Origin: Aggregicoccus sp. 17bor-14 | GTDB taxonomy: Bacteria > Myxococcota > Myxococcia > Myxococcales > Myxococcaceae | Direction: 5' to 3' | NCBI RefSeq assembly: GCF_009659535.1 | Contig: NZ_VJZZ01000012.1 | Span: forward strand, 186,001-250,000 | DNA: 64,000 nucleotides | Shown: positions 8,772 to 17,085 of the stretch, in pieces | Position numbering within the stretch: the first letter of the stretch is position 1 | How the letters are laid out: the number at the start of each line of letters is the position of its first letter | Position numbers and translations under genes: made by a program | Notes under the pieces: generated by a model | What the model saw: the letters and a program-made list of their open reading frames with translations, nothing else | Databases searched by the model: none | Told to the model about the DNA's origin: nothing

Positions 8772-9815
8772 TCAACGCGAGAGGGCGGGGGCCCCGAGCA
8801 GCTCCTCCACGGAGTAGGTGGCGATCTCCGTGCCGCGGCTCACGGCGAGCCGCGCGCCGTCCGGGGAGAGGGCGAGCGCGTTGAAGGCGCCCTGCTCGAG
8901 CAGCGGCGCGAAGGCGCGGCGCTGGACGTCGTAGCGGGAGAGCGCTCCGACCTGGCGCCGCTGCCCCACCTCCTCGCGCCCGAAGAGGAAGCGCCCGTCC
9001 TGCGTCGTCGCCACGGGCGGCGCATCGTGCGAGAGCTGCAGCCCGCGCTGCTCGGCGTCCAGCAGCGTGAGCGCGCCGGTGGCCGGGTCCAGCGTCCCCA
9101 GCGGCTGCAGGGGCAGGGTGGCCGCGAGCGCGGCGAAGGGCGCGGGCGAGGTGGTCCAGTACACGGCCGCGACCGGGGGGCGCTCGGCGCTGCTGCCGCC
9201 CGCGTAGTGCCAGCGCACCTCGCCCGTATGGGCATCGCGCGCCTCCACCTGGCCACCGGGCAGGCTGAGCAGCAGCAGCGCGCCGTCCGGTGAGAGCGTG
9301 AGCGCGCGCACCTCGCCCGTGTAGAGCACAGCCCCGAGCGCCTGGGCCCCGGTGGCTCCGGGCACGAGGCGCACCACCTGCGGCGCGGCGCCCTCCTGCG
9401 CGACGAGCGCGGCGACCACGGTGCTGCCGTCCGCGCTCGCCACGAGGGAGCCGTAGCCCGGCGTGAGGGCCACCGTGCCCGGGATGCGGGTCTCCGGCGC
9501 ACAGCTGAGGCAGGCGCCGTCGTAGTCGAAGAGCAGGAGCTCGTAGGGGTCGGCCTCGATGCCGTAGACGTGCTGCTGCGTCACGGCGAGCTGCACCAGC
9601 GTGACGTCCAGGGCCCGCCCGAGCGCGCGCCCGTCCGGGCTGTACGAGAGGAAGTGCGCGCCGGCGACGAAGAGCCGCTCGCCCGAGGGCGCATAGCGCA
9701 GCGCCACCACCGGGTGCGTGCCCTGCGGGGTGACCGGGAAGTTCTCGCGGCCGAAGTCGCTGCAGCCTGCGAGCCACAGCGACAGGAGGATGAGGCAGGA
9801 AGCGAGAGCCCTCAT
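8772..9815 (-). CDS. Propeller-type lipoprotein, tandem paralogue A
   Basis: Starting at ATG 9815 gives 347 residues with a lipoprotein signal ending LWLAGC (Cys18). The body consists of repeated four-strand blades with SPDG/SADG turns (for example YSPDGRALGRAL, TLSPDGALLLLSLPGG and ALSPDGARLAVSRG), which suggests a WD40/YVTN-like beta-propeller anchored in the envelope. A conserved pair of cysteines occurs in DGACLSCAPETRIPG. The next gene upstream on the same strand encodes a clear paralogue with the same architecture and matching termini (SRGTEIATYSVEELL against SRGSEIDTYDVQDLL). No enzymatic motif is visible; a protein-interaction role is inferred. Confidence 0.8.
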   Translation of the reverse strand: MRALASCLILLSLWLAGCSDFGRENFPVTPQGTHPVVALRYAPSGERLFVAGAHFLSYSPDGRALGRALDVTLVQLAVTQQHVYGIEADPYELLLFDYDGACLSCAPETRIPGTVALTPGYGSLVASADGSTVVAALVAQEGAAPQVVRLVPGATGAQALGAVLYTGEVRALTLSPDGALLLLSLPGGQVEARDAHTGEVRWHYAGGSSAERPPVAAVYWTTSPAPFAALAATLPLQPLGTLDPATGALTLLDAEQRGLQLSHDAPPVATTQDGRFLFGREEVGQRRQVGALSRYDVQRRAFAPLLEQGAFNALALSPDGARLAVSRGTEIATYSVEELLGAPALSR

Positions 9816-9909
9816 GCGACGCGTGAGACTCGCTCCGCTCCCGGGCGCGCGAGCGCAGAAGCCCATCGGAGCGTGCACGGGCGTCAGAAGCGCCTCCCCG
9901 GTGCACCGC

Positions 9910-10941
9910 TCATGGCGCGTGTGGGGGGGCATCGAGCAGGTCCTGGACGTCATAGGTGTCGATCTCGCTGCCTCGGCTCACGGCGAGATGCTCGCCGTCT
10001 GGCGAGAGGGCGATGGCCTCGAAGCGGCCGCGCTCGGCGAGTGGGATGAAGGTGCGGCGCTCGAGATCGTAGCGGCCGAGCACTCCGACGCGGGGCTGGA
10101 AGTCGACGTCTTGCCTCCCGAGGAGGAAGCGCCCGCCCAGCGTGCCCACCACCGCCGGAGTCTCGTTCGCGAACTGCATGTCGCGCTGCTCGGGAGCCAG
10201 CACCGTCAGCGCACCCGTCGCGGGATCCAGCTGCCCGATGGGCTCGAAGCCGCCGCGGGCGGAGAGCCCAACGAGGGGGTTGGCGCCCACGTTCCAGAGC
10301 GCGAAGAGCGCGAAGGGGCGGCCCGCGGCCTCGTCCGTCTCGTAGCGCCAGCGCTGCGCGCCCGAGCTTGAGTCGAGCGCGGTCACGTTGCCCACGTAGT
10401 CGACCACGAGCAGCAGCGCTCCGTCGGGGGAGAGCGCGATGTGGCGCACGCCGGCGCTGTTGCCGTAGAGCAGCCGCCCCCGGGCGCGAGCCCCCACCGC
10501 CCCCACGCCCACGCGCCACACCCACAGCGAGGTTCCCTTCTCGTCCGCCTCCGCGGCGACCACCCTGCGTCCGTCCGCGCTGGCGACCACGGCGCTCACC
10601 TTGCCGGGGATGCGGTCATCGGGCGCGCAGCTGCGGCACTGCCCGTCCGGGTCGTAGAGGCGCAGCTCCGCCGTCCCGGCCGTGAGCGCGTACACGAACT
10701 CCCCGGCGACAGCGACCTGGCTCAGGGTGACGTCCAGGCGCCGGCCAAGGGGGGCGCCGTTGCGTCCGTATGCGAGGTAGCGCGCGCCGGCGACGTAGAG
10801 CCGGTCTCCCGTGTCCGAGTACGCGAGCCCGAGCACCGGCTGCTCCGACTGCAGCTGGACCGGGAAGCTCTTCAGGCCGAGCTCGCTGCAGCCCGTGAGC
10901 AGGAGGAGCACGAGCACGGCGTACGGAGTGGGAAGGCGCAT
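9910..10941 (-). CDS. Propeller-type lipoprotein, tandem paralogue B
   Basis: This 343-residue protein opens with MRLPTPYAVLVLLLLTGC, giving a lipidated Cys18. The sequence after it (SELGLKSFPVQLQSEQPVLG) aligns by eye with SDFGRENFPVTPQGTHPVVA of the downstream gene, and the two remain collinear to the C-terminus. It has the same SPDG-type blade turns and the same Cys pair (DGQCRSCAPDDRIPG). The gene pair therefore arose by tandem duplication. A TAGCGT element lies exactly 6 nt before the ATG and no Shine-Dalgarno sequence is present, so a leaderless transcript is possible. The second gene lies 94 bp further along and could share the transcript. Function is unknown. Confidence 0.8.
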   Translation of the reverse strand: MRLPTPYAVLVLLLLTGCSELGLKSFPVQLQSEQPVLGLAYSDTGDRLYVAGARYLAYGRNGAPLGRRLDVTLSQVAVAGEFVYALTAGTAELRLYDPDGQCRSCAPDDRIPGKVSAVVASADGRRVVAAEADEKGTSLWVWRVGVGAVGARARGRLLYGNSAGVRHIALSPDGALLLVVDYVGNVTALDSSSGAQRWRYETDEAAGRPFALFALWNVGANPLVGLSARGGFEPIGQLDPATGALTVLAPEQRDMQFANETPAVVGTLGGRFLLGRQDVDFQPRVGVLGRYDLERRTFIPLAERGRFEAIALSPDGEHLAVSRGSEIDTYDVQDLLDAPPHAP

Positions 10942-10947
10942 GGGCGG

Positions 10948-10953
10948 ACGCTA
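10948..10953 (-). promoter_or_regulatory. -10-like element TAGCGT before paralogue B
   Basis: On the minus strand the hexamer TAGCGT, preceded by CGT, ends 6 nt before the ATG at 10941. If used as a -10 box, transcription would start at or next to the A of ATG. No -35 consensus was found, so this is a motif-based proposal only. Confidence 0.3.
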
Positions 10954-11096
10954 ACGTGGCTCCTTCCGAGCGCCTAGGCGAAGGACGGGGAATCGAAGAG
11001 ATGCGGACAGAGCGGGATTTGCAGCGAGCGCCCGCCTCGGGGTAGAGACAGGCGCCCGCGCGGCCTCCGCTGCCCGGCCATCCCAGGAGAGAAGAG

Positions 11097-11786
11097 ATGT
11101 CCCTGCTTCGCCACGCCGCCCTCGCCGTCCTGCTCTGCTCCGCCGCCGCTCGCGCCCAGTCCGCGGCCCCCACCGAGGCGGGCAGCGCTCCCGCGCCCCA
11201 GACGGGCTTCCAGATGGCGCTGCGCACCGGCTACGGCCTGCCCTTCGGCAACAGCTCCGGGGCGCCCGGTGACACCTACAAGGGCCTCGTCTCCGGCCAG
11301 GTGCCCGTGATGCTCGACATCGGTGGGAAGCTCAGCCACCACGTCTTCCTCGGGGGCTACCTGGGCCTGGGCTTCGGGGGCGTGGGCAGCGAGCTGAAGG
11401 GCATCTGCGCCACCCCCGACGTCACCTGCGTCCACGCCTCCTTCCGGCTGGGCGCGCAGCTGCAGTACAACTTCGCGCCCGCCGCCAAGGCGAACCCGTG
11501 GCTCGGCTACGGCATCGGCATCGAGAGCACCGGCGTGGGGGCGAGCGGCCCGGCCGGCGACACGACGATGACGGCCGTGGGCTGGGAGCTCGCGCGGCTC
11601 ATGGCCGGCGTGGACTTCCGGCTCTCGCACGCGGTGGGCATCGGGCCCTTCGCGGACTTCAGCGTGGGCCGCTACAGCCGCGTCACCCTGAAGGAGGCGT
11701 CGGGCAGCGAGACCTCGGGCGACCTGCAGGACAAGGCCGCCCACGAGTGGCTCACCCTCGGCGTGCGCTTCGTGCTCTTCCCGTAG
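11097..11786 (+). CDS. Predicted outer-membrane beta-barrel protein
   Basis: A strong Shine-Dalgarno sequence (AGGAGA) lies just before ATG 11097. The 229-residue product starts with a Sec signal peptide (MSLLRHAALAVLLCSAAARA, cleavage near AQS). The mature part alternates short amphipathic strands rich in Gly and aromatics, such as MALRTGYGLPFG, HHVFLGGYLGLGFGGVG, FRLGAQLQYNF and FADFSVGRY. It ends in LTLGVRFVLFP, which resembles the terminal Phe-containing beta-signal of outer-membrane barrels. It resembles small OmpW/OprF-barrel-like proteins often found in myxobacteria. A pore or structural role is inferred. It converges on the histidine kinase gene with 3 bp between the stops. Confidence 0.7.
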   Translation: MSLLRHAALAVLLCSAAARAQSAAPTEAGSAPAPQTGFQMALRTGYGLPFGNSSGAPGDTYKGLVSGQVPVMLDIGGKLSHHVFLGGYLGLGFGGVGSELKGICATPDVTCVHASFRLGAQLQYNFAPAAKANPWLGYGIGIESTGVGASGPAGDTTMTAVGWELARLMAGVDFRLSHAVGIGPFADFSVGRYSRVTLKEASGSETSGDLQDKAAHEWLTLGVRFVLFP

Positions 11787-11789
11787 CGC

Positions 11790-14282
11790 CTAGCCTGCGC
11801 GCAGCTGCTCGCCGGCGGCGAGCCCGGTGGGCAGCCGCACGCGAAACAGCGTGCCCTGCCCGACCCCGGCGCTGTGCGCCTCGATGCGGCCGCCGTGCCG
11901 CTCGACGATCTCCCGGCAGATGGCGAGCCCCAGCCCCACGCCGCCCGCGTGGTGGCGCGCGGCGTTGTCCGCGCGGAAGAAGGGGGTGAAGAGCCGGCCG
12001 AGGCTCTCGGGCGGCACGCCGATGCCTTCGTCCTGCACCTCGAGCAGCGCGCTGTCGCCCTCGGCGCGCAGCCGCACGCCGAGGCGCGCCGGCGCGGGCG
12101 AGTAGCGCAGGCCGTTCTCCAGCAGGTTGGTGAGCACCTGCTCCAGGCGCTGCTCGTCCCAGCGGCCCACCAGCGGCCCCGCCGGCAGCTCGAGCGAGAG
12201 CTGCGCCGAGGCGCCCGCGGGTGACAGGCGCACGCGCTCCACCGCCTCGTGCGCGAGCGCCGCGAGGTCCACCTCGCGCGGCTGCAGGGTGAAGCGGCCC
12301 GCCTGCAGGCGGGTGACGTCCAGCATGTCCCCCACCAGGCGGGTGAGGCGGTCCACCTGGCGAAGGCTGCGCTGCAGCAGGGTGCGCGCGCGCTCGGGCT
12401 CGGCGCCCTGCGCGGCCTCCGCCTGGCGCAGCAGCAGCTCCAGCCCCATGCGCAGGGGGGTGAGCGGGGTGCGCAGCTCGTGGCTCGCCACGCTCAGGAA
12501 CTGCTCGCGCACGGCCACCGCGTCCCGCAGCTCGGCCTGGCTGTGCGCGATGCGCGCCACCATCTGGTTGAAGCCCTCGGTGAGCTGCGCGAGCTCGTCG
12601 TCGCCGCGCGGCGGCAGCGGGTGCTGCTCGAGCGGCCCGCGCTCGAAGGCGGCCACCGCGTCGCGCAGCGCCTCCACGCGGCTGGCCATGTCCCGGCCCA
12701 CCCAGTGCGCGAGCACCACCGCGAGCGCGCCCACCCCCAGCGCGATGAGCACCACCGAGAGCCCCAGGCGCGTGATGGGCGCGTACGCGCTCTGCAGCTC
12801 GGTGGTGGTCACCGCCACCCACGGCGCCTCGGCGGCGCGCGCGGAGGCCTGCAGCAGCAGTCGCTCGCCCTCGCCGAAGGCCTCGCTCGAGCCCCCTTCC
12901 GCCGCGCGCAGCGGCGCCGGCAGCCGGGGCAGCGCCAGCAGCGCGCCGCTCCCCGTATCGCGCAGCACGCGCCCGTCGCGCACGTCCAGCACCTGCACCC
13001 GGTAGCGCCCCGAGGCCAGCGAGGAGGCGTGGGCGAGGCGCTCCAGCGCGAGGCCGCCGGTGAGCACCGCCACGCGCCGGCCCTCGTGGAACACGGGCAC
13101 GGAGAGCACGACGAAGGGGTGGCCCACCGCCGCCATCAGCGGCTCGGAGATGAAGACCGAGTCGGGCCGCACTGCCTGGCGGAAGTAGTCGCGGTCCGCG
13201 AAGTTGCCGCTCACGCTGCCCACCCGGGGCGAGGCGCCCACGAAGTGGCCCTCGGCGTCCATCACGGTGAACACGTCCACCATTCCGCCGTTCGCCTCCA
13301 GGCGCGCGAGCCTGCGCTGCAGCGCGGCCGTGTCCCGCGCGAGCACCTCCCGCACGAGCTGGGGGGACGCCGCCTCCGCGGCGAGCAGCGCGCGCGCCCC
13401 GCGAACGCCCTGGTCCAGCCACGCCGCCTCGGCGGAGGCCGCCAGGCGCGCCTGCGCGTGCAGCTCCCGCTCGATGGCGCGCTGCGAGACGCCGATGGCG
13501 AGCCCGCCCAGCGCGAGCAGCGGCAGCACGGCGGCCAGGGTGATGCCGCGCAAGAGGCGCCAGCGCACCCCGGAGGGGCGCGGCAGCCAGCCGGGGCCCA
13601 GCAACTCCAGCGCGCAGGTCAGGCTGAGCAGGGCGTACAGCTCCATGCCCGTCCAGGCGCCGCCCCGGCCGAGCGCCGTGGCCAGCACCGCGAAGAGCAC
13701 GCCGAGCAGCCCCAGGGCGAGCGCCCCGGCGCGCCGCGCGGGCAGCGCGGGGCGCAGCTGGGAGGCGCCCAGCAGCAGCGCGACCGCGAGGAAGCACAGC
13801 CCCAGCGGCTGCATCACCGCGCGCAAGCCCCCGTACATGGTGGCCCCGTAGTCGCCCGGGCGCAGCGCCATGTTCGCCCCGAAGGCGGCCGCGACCGCGC
13901 AGAGGAAGGGCCGCAAGAGGCTGCGCCGGCGCCAGCCCGGCAGGGCCTCCACGACCAGGCCCGCGGCCATGAGCGGGTAGATCAAGATGCCGGTCCTGCC
14001 GCCGCCGCCCACCGCCACCCACCACCAGTACGCCGCGAGCGGCGCGAGCAGCAGCGCGCGCGCGCCGGCGGCGACCCACGCCCGCCGCCCCGGGTACAGC
14101 AGCGTGACGATCACCGCCGTCGCGCCCACCAGGAAGCACGCGCCCAGCGGCCGCACGTGCGGGTACACCGCCCGGAACGCGCTCGCGGTGAACGCGTAGG
14201 GCACGTACACCATGGTGAGCCCCATCAGCAGCCCGAAGGCCGCGGCGAACCACTCGAGCCTCAGGGGGGTGGGGCGGTGCAT
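11790..14282 (-). CDS. Membrane sensor histidine kinase (MASE-like TMs, dCache, HAMP, HisKA, HATPase)
   Basis: ATG 14282 is preceded by a GGGAGG sequence and gives 830 residues. The N-terminal ~230 residues form about seven or eight hydrophobic segments. A further TM at about 245-265 leads into a dCache-like extracytoplasmic region (265-500, with DRDYFRQAV and SVPVFHEGRRVAVLTGGLAL), then a TM, HAMP, and a HisKA domain with H-box SHELRTPLTPLRMG (His601). The HATPase has an N-box (TNLLENGLRYS), DEGIGVP and GGVGLGLAI glycine boxes. It should autophosphorylate in response to a small ligand or a change in the membrane. No response regulator is adjacent, so its partner is unknown. Confidence 0.9.
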   Translation of the reverse strand: MHRPTPLRLEWFAAAFGLLMGLTMVYVPYAFTASAFRAVYPHVRPLGACFLVGATAVIVTLLYPGRRAWVAAGARALLLAPLAAYWWWVAVGGGGRTGILIYPLMAAGLVVEALPGWRRRSLLRPFLCAVAAAFGANMALRPGDYGATMYGGLRAVMQPLGLCFLAVALLLGASQLRPALPARRAGALALGLLGVLFAVLATALGRGGAWTGMELYALLSLTCALELLGPGWLPRPSGVRWRLLRGITLAAVLPLLALGGLAIGVSQRAIERELHAQARLAASAEAAWLDQGVRGARALLAAEAASPQLVREVLARDTAALQRRLARLEANGGMVDVFTVMDAEGHFVGASPRVGSVSGNFADRDYFRQAVRPDSVFISEPLMAAVGHPFVVLSVPVFHEGRRVAVLTGGLALERLAHASSLASGRYRVQVLDVRDGRVLRDTGSGALLALPRLPAPLRAAEGGSSEAFGEGERLLLQASARAAEAPWVAVTTTELQSAYAPITRLGLSVVLIALGVGALAVVLAHWVGRDMASRVEALRDAVAAFERGPLEQHPLPPRGDDELAQLTEGFNQMVARIAHSQAELRDAVAVREQFLSVASHELRTPLTPLRMGLELLLRQAEAAQGAEPERARTLLQRSLRQVDRLTRLVGDMLDVTRLQAGRFTLQPREVDLAALAHEAVERVRLSPAGASAQLSLELPAGPLVGRWDEQRLEQVLTNLLENGLRYSPAPARLGVRLRAEGDSALLEVQDEGIGVPPESLGRLFTPFFRADNAARHHAGGVGLGLAICREIVERHGGRIEAHSAGVGQGTLFRVRLPTGLAAGEQLRAG

Positions 14283-14402
14283 CCCCTTACCCTCCCATGC
14301 GGCGGTGCGCGGTGCACGGCTCACGAGCCGCACCTCGGCCCGGGCTGCGGGATGAGGGCCCGCGCTGTCCGCCGGCTGACGCAGCGCGCTCGCGCCGAGC
14401 GT

Positions 14403-16265
14403 CTAGCGGCGCTTCGCCCGCACGGGGGCGGGCTTGGCCACGGCCTTCTTCTGCGGCGCGGGCGCGGCGACGGGCTTCTTCACCACGGCGCGCGCGGGCT
14501 GCACCGCGGCCGCGTGCGGCACGGCGGCGGGGACCGGGGGCGCGGCGGCGGCGGCCACCGGCGCGGGCGCCGCGGCGGGCGCAGGCGGCGGGTCGCGGCG
14601 CACGGCGTAGGCGAGCTTCTCCGCGCGGCAGCCTCCCTCGATGCAGCCGAGCGCGGGCGCGGGCGGCTCGCCGAACTGACGCGTCCACTCGGGCCCGAGG
14701 TTCAGGGGCTCACCCACGGCGCGCCGGTCCTGGCCCGCGCCCACGTACGCGCGCAGCAGCCCCTCGTCGTCCACCGCGAGCTCCAGGCGCGCGGGGCCCT
14801 GAGGGCTGGGCAGCCCGAGCATGGTGCCGCGCCGCTCGCCCAGGGCCCACTCGAGGCGCAGGGGCGCAGCGCTCTCGCCCGAGAGCACCAGCGCCACGTA
14901 GCGCCCGGCGCTGCCCTGCAGCATGAGGGCGGCGCGCGCCGGCGGCGGCGGGCCCAGGAGCGCGGCGCGCGCGCGGGAGAGCAGGGACGGGGCATCGCCG
15001 TCCGCGCTCACCACCGCGCTGAGGCGCGCCGAGCGCCCGTCCACGTCCACCACGTCCACGCGCGCGAGCCCCACGCGGCTCTGCCCGGACACGGGCGCGA
15101 ACGCCAGCGCGCCGGCCTCGACCGTGAGCGGGCGGCCCGTCACCACCAGGCCGAGCTGGTCCGGGCCCTCGCCCACCAGCACGCGCCGCTGCTCCGCGCC
15201 CTGCTCCAGGCGCCCGGGCAGCGCGAGCACCGAGGGCGGGCCCAGGTCCGCGGCGAGCGCGGCGCCCGGCTGCACCTCGGGGCGCTGCTGCGCGTTGCGC
15301 AGGGCCGCCACGCCCAGCACGCCCAGCGCCGCGAGCACCACCAGCAGCGCCGCGGTGCGCACCGCCACGCGCACGGCGCGCCGCACGCTGAGGCCGAGCC
15401 GCTGCACGCGCGACAGGCGCTGCGGCACCTGCGAGGGGCCCGGGGGCGCGAGCGGCTCCAGATCCGAGATGAGCGCCGCCATGCTCGGGTAGCGGTCCGA
15501 GGGGTCCGGGCGCAGGCAGCGGAACACCACCGCGTCCAGGCGCGGGTCCAGGCCCGGCTTGCGCTGGCTGGGCGGGTCGAAGTTGCCCATGGGCAGCTCG
15601 CCCACCAGCATCTCGTAGAGGATGACGCCGAAGCTGAAGATGTCCGCGCGCCCGTCCGCCGTCTTCGCGTCCACGCGCTGCTCGGGCGCCATGTACGCGA
15701 GCGTGCCCATGGCCACGTGGGTGGCGGTCACCTCGAAGCGCGCGTCGTTGCCCTCGAGGAAGGAGGCGAGGCCGAAGTCGCTCACCTTGGGGATGCCGCC
15801 GGCCTGCTCGTCGAAGAGGATGTTCTCCGGCTTGAGGTCGCGATGGATGACCCCGCGGCCGTGCGCGTAGTCGATGGCGCGCGCGATCTCCATCATGATG
15901 CGCAAGACGCCGTTCGTATCGAGCAGGGGCGAGCGCATCACCTCGCGCAGGGACGGCCCGTCCACGAACTCCATCACCAGGAAGTACGTGTCCTCCGTCT
16001 GGCCCTTGTCCACGATGGAGACGATGTGCGGGTGACGCAGGGTGGCGAGCGCCGCCGCCTCCTTCTGGAAGCGCGCGACGAAGCTCTTGTCCTCGGCGAG
16101 GTCGCGGCTGAGCAGCTTCACGGCCACCGTGCGGCCCAGGGACAGCTGGGTGGCGCGGTGCACCTCGCCCATGCCGCCGCGGCCCACGAGCTTCTCCAGG
16201 CTGTAGCCCGGCACGTTGCCGGTGGCGCGGGTGCGACTGATGGCAGTGGTGTCGAGGTCGGGCAT
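14403..16265 (-). CDS. Eukaryotic-type Ser/Thr protein kinase with C-terminal extracytoplasmic domain
   Basis: ATG 16265 gives 620 residues. The kinase domain (about 20-280) has all key motifs: glycine loop GRGGMGEV, Lys50 (VAVK), HRDLKPEN with Asp143, DFG at 163-165 and MAPEQ. A single TM segment around 310-332 is followed by a beta-rich region, which could sense or bind an external ligand. The C-terminus is Ala/Pro/Lys-rich and low-complexity. Kinases of this Hanks type regulate development and metabolism in myxobacteria; the targets here are unknown. A TGC-TAGCTT motif lies 14 nt before the start, so the leader may be very short. It is divergent from the glycosylase gene. Confidence 0.92.
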   Translation of the reverse strand: MPDLDTTAISRTRATGNVPGYSLEKLVGRGGMGEVHRATQLSLGRTVAVKLLSRDLAEDKSFVARFQKEAAALATLRHPHIVSIVDKGQTEDTYFLVMEFVDGPSLREVMRSPLLDTNGVLRIMMEIARAIDYAHGRGVIHRDLKPENILFDEQAGGIPKVSDFGLASFLEGNDARFEVTATHVAMGTLAYMAPEQRVDAKTADGRADIFSFGVILYEMLVGELPMGNFDPPSQRKPGLDPRLDAVVFRCLRPDPSDRYPSMAALISDLEPLAPPGPSQVPQRLSRVQRLGLSVRRAVRVAVRTAALLVVLAALGVLGVAALRNAQQRPEVQPGAALAADLGPPSVLALPGRLEQGAEQRRVLVGEGPDQLGLVVTGRPLTVEAGALAFAPVSGQSRVGLARVDVVDVDGRSARLSAVVSADGDAPSLLSRARAALLGPPPPARAALMLQGSAGRYVALVLSGESAAPLRLEWALGERRGTMLGLPSPQGPARLELAVDDEGLLRAYVGAGQDRRAVGEPLNLGPEWTRQFGEPPAPALGCIEGGCRAEKLAYAVRRDPPPAPAAAPAPVAAAAAPPVPAAVPHAAAVQPARAVVKKPVAAPAPQKKAVAKPAPVRAKRR

Positions 16266-16279
16266 GGCGGGGCCGCGGG

Positions 16280-16288
16280 AAGCTAGCA
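16280..16288 (-). promoter_or_regulatory. Extended -10-like element TGCTAGCTT before the kinase gene
   Basis: On the minus strand TGC-TAGCTT ends 14 nt before the ATG at 16265. It matches the TGN-TAG pattern seen before several other genes here and would give a leader of only a few nucleotides. No -35 box is recognisable. Confidence 0.35.
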
Positions 16289-16387
16289 GAAGCGGGGTAT
16301 CCGAGTCCCTCCGCGCTCGCCTGCCCGCTCGCCCTTTCCGGCGGCCGCTGCGCCGCCGCTTCGACCCCGCTATCCCTTTGCACCCGC

Positions 16388-17014
16388 ATGCTCCCCGCGC
16401 ACCCACATGAGGCGCTGCTCGCCGTACACGCGCAGCTGCGCGCCTGCCGCCGCTGCCCGCGCATGGTGGGGCGCGCGGTGCACGGCCCCGCGGTGGCGAG
16501 CCCCGTGCTGCTGGTGGGCCAGGCGCCCGGGGTGCACGAGGAGGGGCTGGGCCGGCCCTTCGCGTGGACGGCGGGGCGCACGCTGTTCCGCTGGCTGCAC
16601 GAGGCGCTGGGGGCGGACGAGGAGGCGGTGCGCGCGCGGCTCTACTTCAGCGCCGTGGCGCGCTGCTTTCCGGGCAAGGCGAAGGGGGGCGGGGACCGCA
16701 AGCCGGACCCGGAGGAGGTCCTGGCCTGCCGCCCGCACCTGGCGGGAGAGGTGGCCGCGCTCGCGCCCCGCCTCGTGCTGCCGGTGGGGGCGCTCGCCAT
16801 CGCGGAGGTGCTGGGGCATCGCGGGCCGCTCGCGCAGGTGGTGGGCACCCAGCAGCGGGTGCGCTTCCACGGGCACGAGGTGGACGTCATCGCCCTGCCG
16901 CACCCCAGCGGCGCCTCCACCTGGCACCGCACCGAGCCGGGGCAGGGGCTGCTGCGCCGCGCGCTCGCGCTGCTCGGGGCGCACCCCGCGGCGCGGGCGC
17001 TCTTCGCGCCCTAG
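16388..17014 (+). CDS. Fe-S uracil-DNA glycosylase superfamily protein (family 4-like)
   Basis: This 208-residue protein carries the four cysteines of iron-sulphur UDGs: CRRC (Cys20 and Cys23), ARCFPG (Cys93) and LACRPH (Cys114). Motif A reads GQAPG (44-48) with EEGLGRPFAWTAG after it, and motif B reads PHPSGAS (His172). The family removes uracil or related damaged bases from DNA. The usual acidic residue in motif A (GEAPG) is Gln here, which may alter activity. No Shine-Dalgarno sequence is evident; GCTATCCC lies 11 nt before the start and could be a -10 element. The gene is divergent from the Ser/Thr kinase. Confidence 0.85.
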   Translation: MLPAHPHEALLAVHAQLRACRRCPRMVGRAVHGPAVASPVLLVGQAPGVHEEGLGRPFAWTAGRTLFRWLHEALGADEEAVRARLYFSAVARCFPGKAKGGGDRKPDPEEVLACRPHLAGEVAALAPRLVLPVGALAIAEVLGHRGPLAQVVGTQQRVRFHGHEVDVIALPHPSGASTWHRTEPGQGLLRRALALLGAHPAARALFAP

Positions 17015-17069
17015 AGCGCGCGAGCCGGCGGCCAGGCGGCCTCGCGCTGCCTGCGCGGGTCCCCGTGCC

Positions 17070-17075
17070 TAGCTT
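17070..17075 (+). promoter_or_regulatory. -10-like element TAGCTT
   Basis: TAGCTT, preceded by GTGCC, ends 10 nt before ATG 17086. It belongs to the recurrent TAG motif set and predicts a leader of about 4 nt. There is no -35 box or Shine-Dalgarno sequence. Confidence 0.3.
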
Positions 17076-17085
17076 GCACCTCGGT

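Noticed and set aside
2843-8884. A 2013-codon open frame on the plus strand antisense to the giant lipoprotein.
   Set aside because: It is a by-product of extreme GC content, overlaps genes with clear domains, has no signal peptide or motif and is composed of low-complexity His/Arg/Ala/Gly-rich residues. The same applies to other long antisense frames (12249-16286 plus, 24007-29433 plus and 59336-64000 minus).
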